Assembly (NCBI GenBank): GCA_944392125.1
Contig: CALXVP010000018.1
Span: 1-34,065 of the forward strand
Origin: an uncultured Alphaproteobacteria bacterium
Lineage (GTDB): Bacteria > Pseudomonadota > Alphaproteobacteria > CAAHEQ01 > UBA3637
Direction of reading: 5' to 3'
Length of the DNA stretch: 34,065 nt
Part shown: positions 7,016 to 19,357 of the stretch, in pieces
Position numbering within the stretch: the first letter of the stretch is position 1
How the letters are laid out: every line of letters begins with the position of its first letter
Translations under genes and position numbers: made by a program
Notes under the pieces: generated by a model
The model's database searches: none
Told to the model about the DNA's origin: nothing
What the model saw: the letters and a program-made list of their open reading frames with translations, nothing else

Positions 7016-8833
7016 TTAGGCCGTTTTCTCCAAACGACATTTTAGCAACGTCAGTTCGGCATCAAACTCAACGGGTAACGTTTTTTGTTTGCGGAACGGC
7101 TCAAAATGAGTAGCTTGCGATTCCACATCTTTTAGAGCGGTTGCGGTATCAATGTGCATGAGCGCATTGAATGCCGTTTCCGACATTTTTAAGCCTTTCC
7201 ATGTTAAATCGCCGTATGCGGGCGACCAACCGAATACGGTTTCAATCGCGTTGGCTTTCCCTTGCGTGCGTTTAACAATCCATTCCAATACGCGCATATT
7301 ATCGCCGAAACCGGGCCACATAAAGTGTCCGTTTTCATCTTTCCGGAACCAGTTGACGCGGAACACCAGCGGTTTATGTTTAATTTTAGCGCCGAGTTCC
7401 AGCCAGTGTTTCCAATAATTACCCATATTGTATCCGCAAAACGGCAACATTGCCATCGGGTCGCGCCGAATTTCGCCTGCCGTTCCCTCGGCGGCAGCCG
7501 TTTTTTCGGAACCCATCGTGCTAGCCAGATAAACACCGTGTTGCCAGTTGAATGCTTGATACACAAGCGGTGCATTCGTTGCTAACCGACCGCCGACAAT
7601 AAAGGCATCAATCGGCACGCCGGCCGGATTTTCCCAGTTTTTATCAATAATCGGACATTGTCCTGCCGGTGCGGTAAACCGTGAGTTCGGGTGGGCTGCC
7701 GGTGTGGGAGAATCGGGTGTCCAATCATTTCCCTGCCAGTCAATCAAATGCGCCGGTTTTTCGTCCGTCATACCTTCCCACCAAACATCGCCGTCATCGG
7801 TTAACGCCACGTTTGTGAAAATGGTGTTCGCACGGCACGATTCAATCGCGTTTTTGTTTGTTTTAACGGAAGTCCCCGGTGCAACGCCGAAAAAGCCCGC
7901 TTCGGGGTTAATGGCGTATAACCGCCCGTCGGCTTTCGGTTTAATCCATGCAATATCGTCGCCCACGGTGGAAACTTTCCAATCGCTCATTTCCTTGGGC
8001 GGAATTAACATGGCCATGTTTGTTTTCCCGCAGGCACTCGGAAATGCCGCCGTTACATACGATTTGATTTTTAATTTCTTGTTTTCCAAGCCGACAATTA
8101 ACATGTGTTCGGCAAGCCACCCCTCATCGCGTGCCATGGTGCTGGCAATACGCAAAGCCAAACACTTCTTGCCGAGCAAGGCATTCCCGCCGTATCCGCT
8201 ACCGAATGAGATAATTTCGCGCGTTTCGGGGAAGTGCGTAATATAGGTATTTTCGGGATTGCACGGCCAAGCAACGTCTTGTTCGCCTTTTTTCAACGGT
8301 GCCCCTACGGAGTGCAAACATTTCACGAAATCGTTATCGCCCAAAATCGGCCAGACTTTTTTACCCATACGCGTCATGATTCGCATATTGGCAACCACAT
8401 AGGGCGAATCGGTAATTTCAATCCCGATTTGCGCGATATCCGAACCGAGCGGGCCCATGGAAAACGGAATGATATACATGGTGCGCCCGTGCATGCAACC
8501 TTTGAGTAATTTCGTAAGTGTTTTTTTCATTTTTTTCGGGTCTGCCCAATTATTTGTGGGCCCCGCATCAATTTCTTTTTCGCAACAAATAAATGTGCGC
8601 GATTCAACACGTGCAACGTCTTTCGGATTAGAGCGTGCCAAGAAACTGTTCGGACGTTTTTTCGGATTGAGCGGAATAAACGTGCCGTTTTCAACAAGCA
8701 AATTGTTGATGGCGGTTGCTTCTTTTGCCGATCCGTCGCACCAATAAACGGCATCGGGTTCCGTTAAGTCGGCAATTTCATTGACCCAGTCAATAACTTT
8801 TGTATTTGTTGTCGGTATCGTTTGTGTTTTCAT
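7016..8833 (-). CDS. pckG: phosphoenolpyruvate carboxykinase (GTP)
   Basis: It interconverts oxaloacetate plus GTP with PEP, CO2 and GDP (EC 4.1.1.32), linking the TCA cycle to gluconeogenesis in the cytoplasm. The 605-residue length fits the GTP-dependent class, and motifs match it: [17 protein letters not shown] (about 128-144), [13 protein letters not shown] (about 213-225), the P-loop kinase-1a motif FPSACGKTN (about 264-272) and the PEPCK Cys in the same loop, and the kinase-2 segment VGDDIAW. A TTG three bases upstream also fits in frame, but ATG at 8833 was chosen because it sits 6 bases after GGGGG. A consensus promoter (8883-8911) and terminator (6935-6969) make it monocistronic. Many alphaproteobacteria use the unrelated ATP-dependent PckA, so this form is notable. 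Confidence 0.95.
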   Translation of the reverse strand: MKTQTIPTTNTKVIDWVNEIADLTEPDAVYWCDGSAKEATAINNLLVENGTFIPLNPKKRPNSFLARSNPKDVARVESRTFICCEKEIDAGPTNNWADPKKMKKTLTKLLKGCMHGRTMYIIPFSMGPLGSDIAQIGIEITDSPYVVANMRIMTRMGKKVWPILGDNDFVKCLHSVGAPLKKGEQDVAWPCNPENTYITHFPETREIISFGSGYGGNALLGKKCLALRIASTMARDEGWLAEHMLIVGLENKKLKIKSYVTAAFPSACGKTNMAMLIPPKEMSDWKVSTVGDDIAWIKPKADGRLYAINPEAGFFGVAPGTSVKTNKNAIESCRANTIFTNVALTDDGDVWWEGMTDEKPAHLIDWQGNDWTPDSPTPAAHPNSRFTAPAGQCPIIDKNWENPAGVPIDAFIVGGRLATNAPLVYQAFNWQHGVYLASTMGSEKTAAAEGTAGEIRRDPMAMLPFCGYNMGNYWKHWLELGAKIKHKPLVFRVNWFRKDENGHFMWPGFGDNMRVLEWIVKRTQGKANAIETVFGWSPAYGDLTWKGLKMSETAFNALMHIDTATALKDVESQATHFEPFRKQKTLPVEFDAELTLLKCRLEKTA

Positions 8834-8882
8834 CAAATGCCCCCTTTTTTATCAATACTGAATTTCAATACATACGGGAAGT

Positions 8883-8911
8883 ATTTTAAAAGTCGGATTT
8901 TAAAATGTCAA
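8883..8911 (-). promoter_or_regulatory. consensus sigma70-like promoter of pckG
   Basis: On the minus strand TTGACA (8911-8906), a 17-base spacer and TAAAAT (8888-8883) lie 50 bases before the ATG. No operator could be recognised. Confidence 0.75.
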
Positions 8912-8993
8912 CACGGAAAGTCAGTTATTTTCTCTTTTCTTTTGTTTCGGGCATCCCATATTTAAGAGGAATGAGCAAAAATAAATAAAATGC

Positions 8994-9022
8994 TTGAACT
9001 ATTTTTTGTTTGTTGATAAGAT
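8994..9022 (+). promoter_or_regulatory. sigma70-like promoter of bamD operon
   Basis: TTGAAC (8994-8999), a 17-base spacer and TAAGAT (9017-9022) lie 25 bases before the bamD ATG. Confidence 0.6.
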
Positions 9023-9046
9023 ACGCAAGAAAAGTGAGGATGAAAA

Positions 9047-9808
9047 ATGAATAAGTTATTTCGTAATGTTATCTGTTTGGGCTTGTCCGGATTGTTGTTG
9101 ACGGCGTGTGCCGCCTCGGATGAAACAATCCCCGATATGCCCGTTGAAGAATTGTATATGCACGCTTATAACGATTTCCAAGATAAAGAATATGAAGAAG
9201 CTGCTCGCTATTTTGATGAGGTGGAACGCCAATACCCGTATTCCGTTTGGGCTCCGCGCGCACAAATTATGACGGCTTATTCTTTTTACAGTGCCGGCAA
9301 GTATGATGATGCGCTTTTGGCGTTGGAGCGATTTATTCAACTCCACCCCGGTAATCGCAACATCGCGTATGCATATTATCTGAAAGGGTTGTGTTATTAT
9401 GAGCAAATGTCGGACGTATCACGCGAACAGAAAATGACGGAAGATGCACTTTCCACATTCAAAGAAGTGTTGGCAAGGTTCCCGAATTCCGTATACGTGC
9501 CGGATATTAACGTGAAATTAAAAGAGATTGAAGCCCATTTGGCGGGAAAAGAAATGGCCGTGGGGCGGTATTATTTAAAGCACGATGAGTTTATTCCGGC
9601 CATGAACAGATTCCAATCTGTTTTATTGGAGCATCCGTATACCAATCAAACGCCGGAGGCGATTTATCGATTGACGGTGTGTTATGAATCGCTCGGTATG
9701 CATAAACAAGCCGTTGAAATGGTAGAAATTATGCGTAGATACTATGCACAAGACGAATGGACGAAAAAAGCGGAAAAATTAATTCAAAAATATCAACCAA
9801 AGAAGTAA
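9047..9808 (+). CDS. bamD: outer-membrane assembly lipoprotein BamD
   Basis: BamD is the essential lipoprotein of the BAM complex that, with BamA, folds beta-barrel proteins into the outer membrane. The 253-residue protein has a signal peptide ending in the lipobox LLTAC with Cys21 as the acylated residue, then five TPR-like helix pairs; MPVEELYMHAYNDFQDKEYEEAARYFDEV and the FIQLHPGNRNIAYAYYLKGL region (quoted here only as landmarks near residues 31-60 and 92-112) match the family pattern YNxAxxxLxxxxYxxAxxxFxxvxxxyP...A.YxxxlCyy. Length fits (family about 240-290). It is followed by recN and ligA, as in many alphaproteobacteria. The barrel proteins encoded at both ends of this window would be its clients. 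Confidence 0.92.
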   Translation: MNKLFRNVICLGLSGLLLTACAASDETIPDMPVEELYMHAYNDFQDKEYEEAARYFDEVERQYPYSVWAPRAQIMTAYSFYSAGKYDDALLALERFIQLHPGNRNIAYAYYLKGLCYYEQMSDVSREQKMTEDALSTFKEVLARFPNSVYVPDINVKLKEIEAHLAGKEMAVGRYYLKHDEFIPAMNRFQSVLLEHPYTNQTPEAIYRLTVCYESLGMHKQAVEMVEIMRRYYAQDEWTKKAEKLIQKYQPKK

Positions 9809-9935
9809 AAAGAAGTAAGTCAATAAAGTAAAATATTAAAGCAACGGTGTATGAAAAGAAAAACGGCGTTGATTATATGGAAAAGCCGATAAGGTTGATA
9901 AAAGCGAACGAAAAAAGGAAGTTAAGAGGTAAAAT

Positions 9936-11621
9936 ATGCTGTCTTCCCTGTCAATACGAAATGTGGTGCTGATTGATGAGCTGGATTTAAATTTCGGCAA
10001 AGGCTTATGCGTGTTTACGGGGGAAACGGGCGCGGGCAAATCGGTGTTGCTTGATTCGCTGTCGCTTGTTTTGGGCGCACGCGCCGATACGGGGCTTATT
10101 CGACATGACGAAACGCAGTTGAGCGTGGGCGCCGTGTTTACGCTGAATCCAACGCATCCTGTTTGGGATTTATTGGCGGAGCAGGGCATTGATTGCGCGG
10201 AAAAAGAAGAATTGTTTTTGCGCCGTGTGGTAACCCAAGACGGGAAAAGCAAGGCTTTTATCAATCATGAACCCGTCAGTGTTTCTTTTTTAAAAACCGT
10301 TGGGGAACTGTTGGTTGAAATTCACGGACAATTTGCAACGCACGGGTTATTGAATCCCGCCACGCATATCGGTGTGTTGGACACATACGGACGTCTGGAT
10401 GCGTTAAAAACGCGTGTGATGACGGCTTTTCAATCGTATCGCACAGCTCAAAAAAACTTAAAAGAGGCTGAAACGCAATTAGCCGATGCGGAAAATCAGG
10501 AAGCCTATTTGCGCGAATCGATAGACGACCTTGAAAAATTAAATCCGCATGCGGGTGAAGAGGAAACTTTGACGCAACGGCGGACGCAGTTAATGAACAG
10601 CGAGAAGATTATGACATGCGTCAACACCGCCTATACCCTGTTGACGGCCGAAGAAAACGGCGTGATGACACAGTTGGCAAGCGTGTATCGTCAAGTTGAA
10701 AAAGCCGGCACGTATTTGCCCGAGTCGTTTGATTCACTCATAAAATCGGTCGACGAGGCGCAAGCGGTATTGGCAGACGTATCGGGCGAATTGGAAAATA
10801 TCGGCGAATCGTTCGGAGATGTATCCGAGTTGGAAAGCATTGATAATCGCTTATTTGCGTTGCGAGATGCGTCGCGTCGCTATCATGTCGGCATTGATGA
10901 ATTGCCGGCGCGTTTAAGTGCGTTTCAAGAACAACTGTCAACTTTGGAAAAAGGGGAAGAATATCTGCGTGCATGTCGCCAAAAAACGGATGAAGCGCGT
11001 CAGAAGTATTTAAGCGAGGCGCATTTATTATCCGATAATCGGCGCCAAGTTGCCAAAAAGCTGGATAAATCCGTGATGAAAGAATTGCCGACATTAAAAT
11101 TGGGAAAAGCCGTTTTTCAAACGCAAATTGTTTCGGATGATCATCAGGAATCGCCAACCGGTATTGATACGGTAACATTTATGGTGGCAACGAATCCGGG
11201 TGTTCCGCCCGCACCGTTGCATAAAATTGCATCGGGCGGTGAACTGGCGCGGTTTATGCTCGCGTTAAAAGTGAATCTGGCGCAAGCGGAAACAACGGAT
11301 ACGCTTGTGTTTGATGAATTGGACAGCGGTGTCGGCGGAGCAACGGCCAGTGCCGTCGGCGAACGGTTGGCGCGATTGGCGGAACATTGCCAAGTTATGG
11401 TTGTAACACATTCTCCGCAAGTAGCGGTATATGGTTCCATGCATTGGACGGTTTCCAAACAAACAAAAGGGTTGCAGGCCGTTACACAAGTGAAACAGTT
11501 AACGCAAGCAGAGCGGTTGGCGGAAATCGCGCGGATGATGTCGGGCGAAGAAACAACGCAAACGGCGCATATTATGGCGCGCGAGCTTTTGGAAAATGCG
11601 CAAAAACCGCGGTTGCTTTAA
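9936..11621 (+). CDS. recN: DNA repair protein RecN
   Basis: RecN is an SMC-like ATPase that binds DNA ends and supports double-strand-break repair by homologous recombination. The 561-residue protein has Walker A GETGAGKS (29-36), the family motif LVEIHGQFATHGLL (about 125-138, Q-loop), a central coiled coil with a middle segment (about 150-370), the ABC signature SGGELARFML (about 435-444) and Walker B TLVFDELDSGVGG (about 456-468) followed by the switch VMVVTHSPQVA. ATG 9936 is preceded by AAGAGG. It lies 127 bases after bamD and 100 bases before ligA with no terminator between, so an operon is likely. Confidence 0.96.
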   Translation: MLSSLSIRNVVLIDELDLNFGKGLCVFTGETGAGKSVLLDSLSLVLGARADTGLIRHDETQLSVGAVFTLNPTHPVWDLLAEQGIDCAEKEELFLRRVVTQDGKSKAFINHEPVSVSFLKTVGELLVEIHGQFATHGLLNPATHIGVLDTYGRLDALKTRVMTAFQSYRTAQKNLKEAETQLADAENQEAYLRESIDDLEKLNPHAGEEETLTQRRTQLMNSEKIMTCVNTAYTLLTAEENGVMTQLASVYRQVEKAGTYLPESFDSLIKSVDEAQAVLADVSGELENIGESFGDVSELESIDNRLFALRDASRRYHVGIDELPARLSAFQEQLSTLEKGEEYLRACRQKTDEARQKYLSEAHLLSDNRRQVAKKLDKSVMKELPTLKLGKAVFQTQIVSDDHQESPTGIDTVTFMVATNPGVPPAPLHKIASGGELARFMLALKVNLAQAETTDTLVFDELDSGVGGATASAVGERLARLAEHCQVMVVTHSPQVAVYGSMHWTVSKQTKGLQAVTQVKQLTQAERLAEIARMMSGEETTQTAHIMARELLENAQKPRLL

Positions 11622-11718
11622 AGCAGATGTAACGCAAACCGTTAAGGATTGAAAGAGTCAACATAAAAGTCCTCAATCGGCACGGCAGATACAAGCTGAA
11701 AGAGGCATAAAGGGGTGA

Positions 11719-13800
<2,082 letters not shown>

Positions 13801-13847
13801 AAAAAAACGGGGTATGCTTAACCGATTGATAGTGTAAGGGGAGTAAG

Positions 13848-16613
13848 ATGGCTGATCCGAATCAAATGCAAAATAATGCGGAAAAAAGTATTGAAGATGA
13901 ACTGGCAGATTATTTGGCTGCAAATAATCAAAGCGCGTCATCAACCGGCGGTGCGTCAGCACAATCGGCAATGCCCGAGGAACCTGAAGAAGAAATTGAT
14001 CCGATTATGAAAGGTGATTTGTTAAGCCAAATTGCCGCCGAAGATATTAAAAATGAAGAAGAAGAAAAGAAAAAAAAGAAAAAGCAAATCTCTTTTTCAA
14101 AATTATTTGCCATCTTTATTATGCGCGCTACGCTGATGATTGACGAAATACGCCATAAATATGCGTCCACATTTCGGATGTTTGAGTTGGTTTGGTGCGT
14201 ATTGATTGTGTTGATTTATATCGGCGGGCTCATTTCTTTGGGTATTTTGGTTTATGCTTACGCGAATTATCCGCGCTATGTTGCCGATTATTTCCGTAAA
14301 AGCGGTATAGAGTTAGCCTCATGGGATATGGATAGTTATACATTATCGCGGATTGAACTTTCCAACTTAAAGAGTAAAGACGGCTTATATACCATCAAGC
14401 GCGTTGTGATTCGTTCGCCGTTTTCCGATTTCTTGCGCGGACGGATTAAGTCGGTTAATTTAGAGGGGACGACTTTAACGATTCGTGAACGCGGAGATAA
14501 AATAGAAATCAGCAAGTTAATCGGTGTGTTGGCGAAGATGAATCAGTCAGCTGCCACGGGGCATAAAATCGGTTCTATTTCCATTCCGAACGCCGTTTTG
14601 AACATAGAGGGAAAAAGTTTTAAATTACCGCTTCACTTATCCGTCAACGGCGTTTATGAAAATACGCCGAATGTCAGTATCCCGATTACGATTAAACAAG
14701 ATTATATGAACATATCGGCCCTGCTTTCATTGGGCGGTGGCGGACGCGATTTGGAGTGGACGTTGGATATTTTGTCGGGGACATTATCGTTTCCTAATCG
14801 TCAACCCGAGAATATCTCCGGAAAATTTAAAATTAAGATGAAGGAATTGTCTTTGACTTCGCTCAACGGAACGCTGGATATGGTCTATGGTAAGAATACC
14901 AAAAAAATTAAATTGGATTTCAGAGATAATAAGGGAACATATCGCGGTTCAATCGGCTTAACGTTATTGAATTTGGAAGTGCGGGATAAAGCGGACGAAA
15001 CAAAGACGGAAATGCAAATTATTTTTGACGGATTGGATGTTAAAAATCTGTCTCGGATGACGACAAATCAATCCGTGCGCGTCAATATCCAATCGCTCTA
15101 TACGCAGGATTTCGGTGTGACAAATGCTTCCGCAACCTTACGCGGAGAGATGGATTGCACGGATTTCGTGTGTTCCTATCATATTAAATCGCCTATTCCC
15201 GTATCTATTCAAAGCACCCGTTTAGCGCATGCCGGAAATACTTATAATTCAACGGAGGGGTCAACTTTCACCTTGAATGCAAATAACCGAAAGAATATCG
15301 TATGGGATGGCTCTCAACTGAAATTTGATTTATCCTTGTCTGACGCCACTTATAAAGGAACAAAAAATACAAGTAATAATCCGATAACGGCAAGTGCAAC
15401 GTCGGTGGAATTGTTAGGAATGCTCAGTGATAAGAACCGTCAGTCAAATTTGCAAATTGCTGCAAAGGGCGCCAATTATTCTTCAAACGATACATCTTTC
15501 TCAAATGCCGATTTTGAGGTAGATAACGTTTGGGATAGCAATACTTCTTTGCGGTTTGCCTCTCCGAGCGTATTATTAAAAAATAATCAGCTGATGAAAG
15601 TGCCGTTTGCAATTGATATGCGCCGTGAAAAGGGAATGCTCGGAGCCTCATTAGGCTTGCTGGATAATAAAATACAGATTCGGTATGCGGGAACGGCAAA
15701 TCTTTTATCCGGTGCATTCCAGGGGAATATAGCTGTTTTACCGTTTGATTTAAAGGATATTCCGGGGAATTTGCAAGATGTATCGGATATTTTCCCGGGC
15801 TTTGCTCAAAAAGCAACGGGCAAGCTGGCGGCATACGGCCGAATCCTCTGGCGGAACGAAAAGCAAGTTTCAGGGCCCTTCTATTTAATGGCAGAAAACG
15901 TTGGATTTAAAACGGGCAATATGGAAATCAAGAATCTGAACGCCTTATTGGTGGTGCAATCGTTGGTGCCTTTCATAACGCCGGCCGGTCAGGAAGTGTT
16001 TATCGGAGGATTGGATAGCATTTTACCGTTCCGCAACATTAACGCCGTTTTGAAGTTTGATAATCAAATGATGCGTATTGCGCGTATGAATACGGATGTT
16101 GGCGGTATACAATTAAATGTGGATAACTTGATTGTGCCGTATAGAAGTAATGCAACAACGGTATATTTAAAGAACGGACAAGCGGATTTATCAAACTTGA
16201 ACGGTTACTGGAAGATGAAAGATTTTTCAGTTAACGGAGAAGGGGATATCACGTTGCCCATAGATTTAAAAGATGGACAACTTTCACTTAATAACGGCGA
16301 GATTCGCATCTTTAATGCAACGCTCGGCTATAACGGAAATAACCGGCGTATTCGTAATGCTCTGTTTAAGAATAGTAATGAATATTTATTGCGCTCGGGA
16401 ACGGTTCAATTAACGCAAGGTAAAGATAATGCTATCAACGCTTATTTGAATTTTGAAGGCCGAATGCTACCGGATCAAATCAAGACGAATTACAGCGATA
16501 CAATTCGGATAAATCCGAATGATATTTTGAATGTTGCACGGCAAGAGCCTGTTCCGGCGTTAATTACTAAACGGCAAGAGTTGGTAAAAACGATTTTAAA
16601 GAAGCAGGAATAA
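13848..16613 (+). CDS. YdbH/AsmA-like inner-membrane-anchored envelope protein
   Basis: The 921-residue protein has an acidic, Ala/Ser/Glu-rich cytoplasmic N-terminus (1-75), a stretch of eight Lys/Arg-type residues (74-79 region), one transmembrane helix (about 113-138) and a long beta-rich periplasmic part. That layout, and a C-terminal region with NLNGYWKMKDFSVNGEGDI and GNNRRIRNALFKN-type strands, match the YdbH branch of the AsmA-like superfamily, in which E. coli YdbH, TamB and YhdP carry phospholipids to the outer membrane through a groove formed by repeated beta strands. It starts 47 bases after ligA with GGGGAG before the ATG. Partners YnbE and YdbL, which accompany YdbH in E. coli, are not seen next to it. 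Superfamily call good; exact branch less so. Confidence 0.7.
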   Translation: MADPNQMQNNAEKSIEDELADYLAANNQSASSTGGASAQSAMPEEPEEEIDPIMKGDLLSQIAAEDIKNEEEEKKKKKKQISFSKLFAIFIMRATLMIDEIRHKYASTFRMFELVWCVLIVLIYIGGLISLGILVYAYANYPRYVADYFRKSGIELASWDMDSYTLSRIELSNLKSKDGLYTIKRVVIRSPFSDFLRGRIKSVNLEGTTLTIRERGDKIEISKLIGVLAKMNQSAATGHKIGSISIPNAVLNIEGKSFKLPLHLSVNGVYENTPNVSIPITIKQDYMNISALLSLGGGGRDLEWTLDILSGTLSFPNRQPENISGKFKIKMKELSLTSLNGTLDMVYGKNTKKIKLDFRDNKGTYRGSIGLTLLNLEVRDKADETKTEMQIIFDGLDVKNLSRMTTNQSVRVNIQSLYTQDFGVTNASATLRGEMDCTDFVCSYHIKSPIPVSIQSTRLAHAGNTYNSTEGSTFTLNANNRKNIVWDGSQLKFDLSLSDATYKGTKNTSNNPITASATSVELLGMLSDKNRQSNLQIAAKGANYSSNDTSFSNADFEVDNVWDSNTSLRFASPSVLLKNNQLMKVPFAIDMRREKGMLGASLGLLDNKIQIRYAGTANLLSGAFQGNIAVLPFDLKDIPGNLQDVSDIFPGFAQKATGKLAAYGRILWRNEKQVSGPFYLMAENVGFKTGNMEIKNLNALLVVQSLVPFITPAGQEVFIGGLDSILPFRNINAVLKFDNQMMRIARMNTDVGGIQLNVDNLIVPYRSNATTVYLKNGQADLSNLNGYWKMKDFSVNGEGDITLPIDLKDGQLSLNNGEIRIFNATLGYNGNNRRIRNALFKNSNEYLLRSGTVQLTQGKDNAINAYLNFEGRMLPDQIKTNYSDTIRINPNDILNVARQEPVPALITKRQELVKTILKKQE

Positions 16614-16620
16614 AAAACGA

Positions 16621-16643
16621 TTTTTTGCAGATAATGCAAAAAA
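16621..16643 (+). repeat. AT-rich hairpin after the YdbH-like gene
   Basis: TTTTTTGCA (16621-16629) and TGCAAAAAA (16635-16643) form a 9-bp stem around GATAA. No T tract follows on the plus strand, so it may be a weak terminator or a transcript end-protecting structure. Confidence 0.35.
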
Positions 16644-16647
16644 ATGC

Positions 16648-16676
16648 TTGCAAAATAAAAGAATTTTGTGTATAAG
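16648..16676 (+). promoter_or_regulatory. sigma70-like promoter of rpmF operon
   Basis: TTGCAA (16648-16653), a 17-base spacer and TATAAG (16671-16676) lie 71 bases before rpmF. Confidence 0.65.
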
Positions 16677-16747
16677 GAAATCCGTTATGTTTAATCGGGG
16701 ACATCAATGGTGGTGTTCCGTCAATTTTATCAAAAGAGAGAAATACA

Positions 16748-16939
16748 ATGGCAGTACCTAAGAAAAAAACATCAAAATCAAAAAAGAACATGCGTCGTTC
16801 GCATTTGGCGTTAGAAGCGAATGCGGTTAACGAATGCCCGAAATGCGGTGAATTGGTTCGTCCGCACCACGTTTGCGAATCATGCGGCACATACAATAAA
16901 AAAGAAATTATCGTTAAGGCCGAGAAAGAAACAAAATAA
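16748..16939 (+). CDS. rpmF: 50S ribosomal protein L32
   Basis: The 63-residue protein starts with [20 protein letters not shown], the universal L32 opening, and keeps a four-Cys zinc ribbon (Cys30, Cys33, Cys43, Cys46; CPKCG...CESCG). The order rpmF-plsX-fabH is conserved across many bacteria and couples ribosome and membrane lipid synthesis. ATG 16748 is preceded by AGAGAG. Confidence 0.98.
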   Translation: MAVPKKKTSKSKKNMRRSHLALEANAVNECPKCGELVRPHHVCESCGTYNKKEIIVKAEKETK

Positions 16940-16953
16940 TAAGGAATATCGCA

Positions 16954-18000
16954 TTGAGTAATACCTTAGTGATTTCGGTTGATGCCATGGGTGGCGACAA
17001 TGCGCCTGAATCGGTGATTGAGGGTGTCAGTCGTGTTGCGGCAAAAGATAAAGACGTTTTCTTCTTTTTGTTCGGAGATGAAGAACAAATTAAGAAACTG
17101 GCTGAAACATATCATTTGCCGGATGATCGCTATAAAATTCATCATACAACCGATGTTGTCAAGGGAGATGCAAAACCGTCCGTAGCCGTCCGATCCGGGC
17201 GTGAAAGCAGTATGTGGAAGGCAATTATGTCGGTTCGCAACGGCTATGCGAGTGCGGTTGTTTCGGCCGGAAATACGGGTGCCTTAATGGCGATGAGCAA
17301 GATTTGTCTCGGCACACTTTCGGGAATAGACAGACCTGCTATTGCAGCGGTGTTGCCTTCCATGAACGGTCCGATTGTGGCGTTGGACTTGGGTGCAAAT
17401 GCCGAGTGCAATTCCCAGAATCTGGTTGAATTTGCCATTATGGGGCATGTGTTGCACCATATTTTGTATAAGACGGAACATCCGTCCATCGGATTACTTA
17501 ATATCGGCTCCGAAGAAACAAAAGGGCGTGATGAAATCCGCGAAGCAGCCAGTGTGTTGCGCGGACTGAACGATAAAGTGAATTTTATCGGCTTTGTGGA
17601 AGGAAACGATATTTGCATGGGAAAAGCAAATGTATTTGTTTCCGATGGATTTTCCGGCAATGTTGCCCTTAAAACGATAGAGGGAACCTCAAAATTTATT
17701 ACGGGAATTTTGAGGCAAACGGCGCATAAATCGTTCCTTGCCGCTCTCGGCTTTTTAATTGCACGACCGGCATTATTAAAATTGCGCAAAAAGATTGATC
17801 CGCGTATGTATAACGGTGCAATGTTTTTGGGCTTGAACGGTGTATCCGTTAAGAGTCACGGCGGAGCAGATGCGTTTGCATTTGCGTGTGCCGTCGAATC
17901 GGCCATTCACATGGCACGCAGTAATTTGTGCGATAAAATTAAGCACGAATTGAAACATGTGATGGATGTTGATGTGCCGGATATGTCAAGAGAAATTTAA
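16954..18000 (+). CDS. plsX: phosphate acyltransferase PlsX
   Basis: PlsX converts acyl-ACP and phosphate to acyl-phosphate, the donor for PlsY in phosphatidic-acid synthesis, at the inner membrane face. The 348-residue protein opens with VISVDAMGGDNAPESVIEG, the family signature (I-x-DAMGGD-x-AP), followed by SAGNTGALMA (about 109-118) and SDGFSGNVALKTIEG (about 229-243). The start is a TTG at 16954: AAGGA lies 8 bases upstream, and the first ATG (16987) would cut into the conserved DAMGGD motif. It begins 14 bases after rpmF. Confidence 0.96.
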   Translation: MSNTLVISVDAMGGDNAPESVIEGVSRVAAKDKDVFFFLFGDEEQIKKLAETYHLPDDRYKIHHTTDVVKGDAKPSVAVRSGRESSMWKAIMSVRNGYASAVVSAGNTGALMAMSKICLGTLSGIDRPAIAAVLPSMNGPIVALDLGANAECNSQNLVEFAIMGHVLHHILYKTEHPSIGLLNIGSEETKGRDEIREAASVLRGLNDKVNFIGFVEGNDICMGKANVFVSDGFSGNVALKTIEGTSKFITGILRQTAHKSFLAALGFLIARPALLKLRKKIDPRMYNGAMFLGLNGVSVKSHGGADAFAFACAVESAIHMARSNLCDKIKHELKHVMDVDVPDMSREI

Positions 18001-18015
18001 GGCGGGAGAAGGATA

Positions 18016-18984
18016 ATGAAAGCAGTTATTCGGGGAGTCGGACACTATTTGCCCAAACGCGTTTTAACAAACTTTGATTTGGAAAAAATGGTGGAGACGA
18101 GCGATACATGGATTCGTGAGAGAACAGGTATTCAAACGCGCCATATTGCGGCGGAGGATGAATATACATCAACCCTTGCCATCAATGCGGCAAAGGAGGC
18201 GTTAGCCGATGCCGAAATGACGGGTGAAGATATTGATATGATTATTCTTGCGACGACCACCCCGGACGATACAACACCCGCAACGGCAGTCAAAGTGCAG
18301 GAAGCAATTAACATGATGCACGGCTGTGCCTTTGATGTGCAAGCGGCATGCTCGGGCTTTATGTATGCGATGAGTGTTGCCAATCAATATATCATCTCGG
18401 GCAGTGCACGTAATGTTTTGATTATCGGCGCGGAAACGCTTTCACGAATCGTTGATTGGAAAGACAGAAATACGTGTGTTTTATTCGGCGACGGTGCCGG
18501 TGCAGCCGTATTAGGAGTGGCGACGAAAGAAGAGGAAGCCTCGGGTGCCGGTATTTTAGACGTGATTATCCATTCCGACGGCCGATTCCGCCACTTGTTG
18601 ACAACAACGGGCGGTGTCTCGCGCACGCAAACGGCCGGATATGTTTTAATGGAAGGGCGGGAAGTTTTCCGCCATGCCGTAACAAATTTGGCCGATGTGG
18701 CCGATGAGGTTTTAAAGCGTGCACGGGTAGATGTGAAAGATGTGGATTATCTGGTGCCGCATCAAGCCAATGTCAGAATCATTGAGGGCACGGCGAAGAA
18801 ATTAGGCATTGGGATGGATAAAGTGATTTTAACTTTACCGCAACAGGGAAATACATCGGCAGCATCAATTCCGTTGGCATTATATGAAGGGATTAAGAGC
18901 GGTCAGTTGCAACGGGGTCAACTGATATTGCTGGACGCCATGGGTGGCGGTTTTACATGGGCCGGAGCGTTGATACGGCTTTAA
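18016..18984 (+). CDS. fabH: beta-ketoacyl-ACP synthase III
   Basis: FabH condenses acetyl-CoA with malonyl-ACP to start each fatty-acid chain. The 322-residue protein has the complete Cys-His-Asn triad: Cys112 in QAACSGFMYA, His249 in VPHQANVRI and Asn279 in QGNTSAAS. TWIRERTGIQTRHIA (31-45) is the family CoA-binding segment. It begins 15 bases after plsX with GGGAGAAGGA before the ATG. Confidence 0.97.
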   Translation: MKAVIRGVGHYLPKRVLTNFDLEKMVETSDTWIRERTGIQTRHIAAEDEYTSTLAINAAKEALADAEMTGEDIDMIILATTTPDDTTPATAVKVQEAINMMHGCAFDVQAACSGFMYAMSVANQYIISGSARNVLIIGAETLSRIVDWKDRNTCVLFGDGAGAAVLGVATKEEEASGAGILDVIIHSDGRFRHLLTTTGGVSRTQTAGYVLMEGREVFRHAVTNLADVADEVLKRARVDVKDVDYLVPHQANVRIIEGTAKKLGIGMDKVILTLPQQGNTSAASIPLALYEGIKSGQLQRGQLILLDAMGGGFTWAGALIRL

Positions 18985-19057
18985 AAAAAACTTGATGTTA
19001 TTGTGAGAATATGGCATCATTTGGAGAGAGAAAAAAAACGAGCAAAGGAAGAAGATT

Positions 19058-19357
19058 ATGACACAAAGAACAATTACCAGAGCAGATATTGCAGATTCAA
19101 TTTACACCGAACTCGGGTTTTCGCATGCCGATTCGTTCAAGTTAATTGAGCAGATTTTATCAAACATTATCGGCGCCCTTGAAAAAGGTGAAACGGTTAA
19201 AATTTCAAAATTCGCTACTTTTATTCCGCATGCCAAAAGAGAGCGGGTGGGTCGTAATCCGAAAACGGGTGAAACGTATGCCATTACGCCACGGACTGTG
19301 GTATCGTTTAAAGCGTCCAATACGTTAAAAGATGCTTTAAAGGGATCTGAAAAATAA
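19058..19357 (+). CDS. ihfA: integration host factor subunit alpha
   Basis: IHF bends DNA strongly and takes part in replication, recombination and transcription. The 99-residue protein has the HU/IHF fold with the DNA-intercalating arm [15 protein letters not shown] (about 65-79) and the N-terminal helices of the alpha subunit. Its place after fabH and before a MerR gene is the alphaproteobacterial order that favours IhfA over HU. AAGGAAGAAG precedes the ATG. Its TAA overlaps the ATG of the next gene by one base. Confidence 0.92.
   Translation: MTQRTITRADIADSIYTELGFSHADSFKLIEQILSNIIGALEKGETVKISKFATFIPHAKRERVGRNPKTGETYAITPRTVVSFKASNTLKDALKGSEK

Noticed and set aside
7704..8246. Long open frame antisense to pckG
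   Set aside because: It is fully inside the strongly conserved PEPCK coding sequence and has no recognisable protein features.
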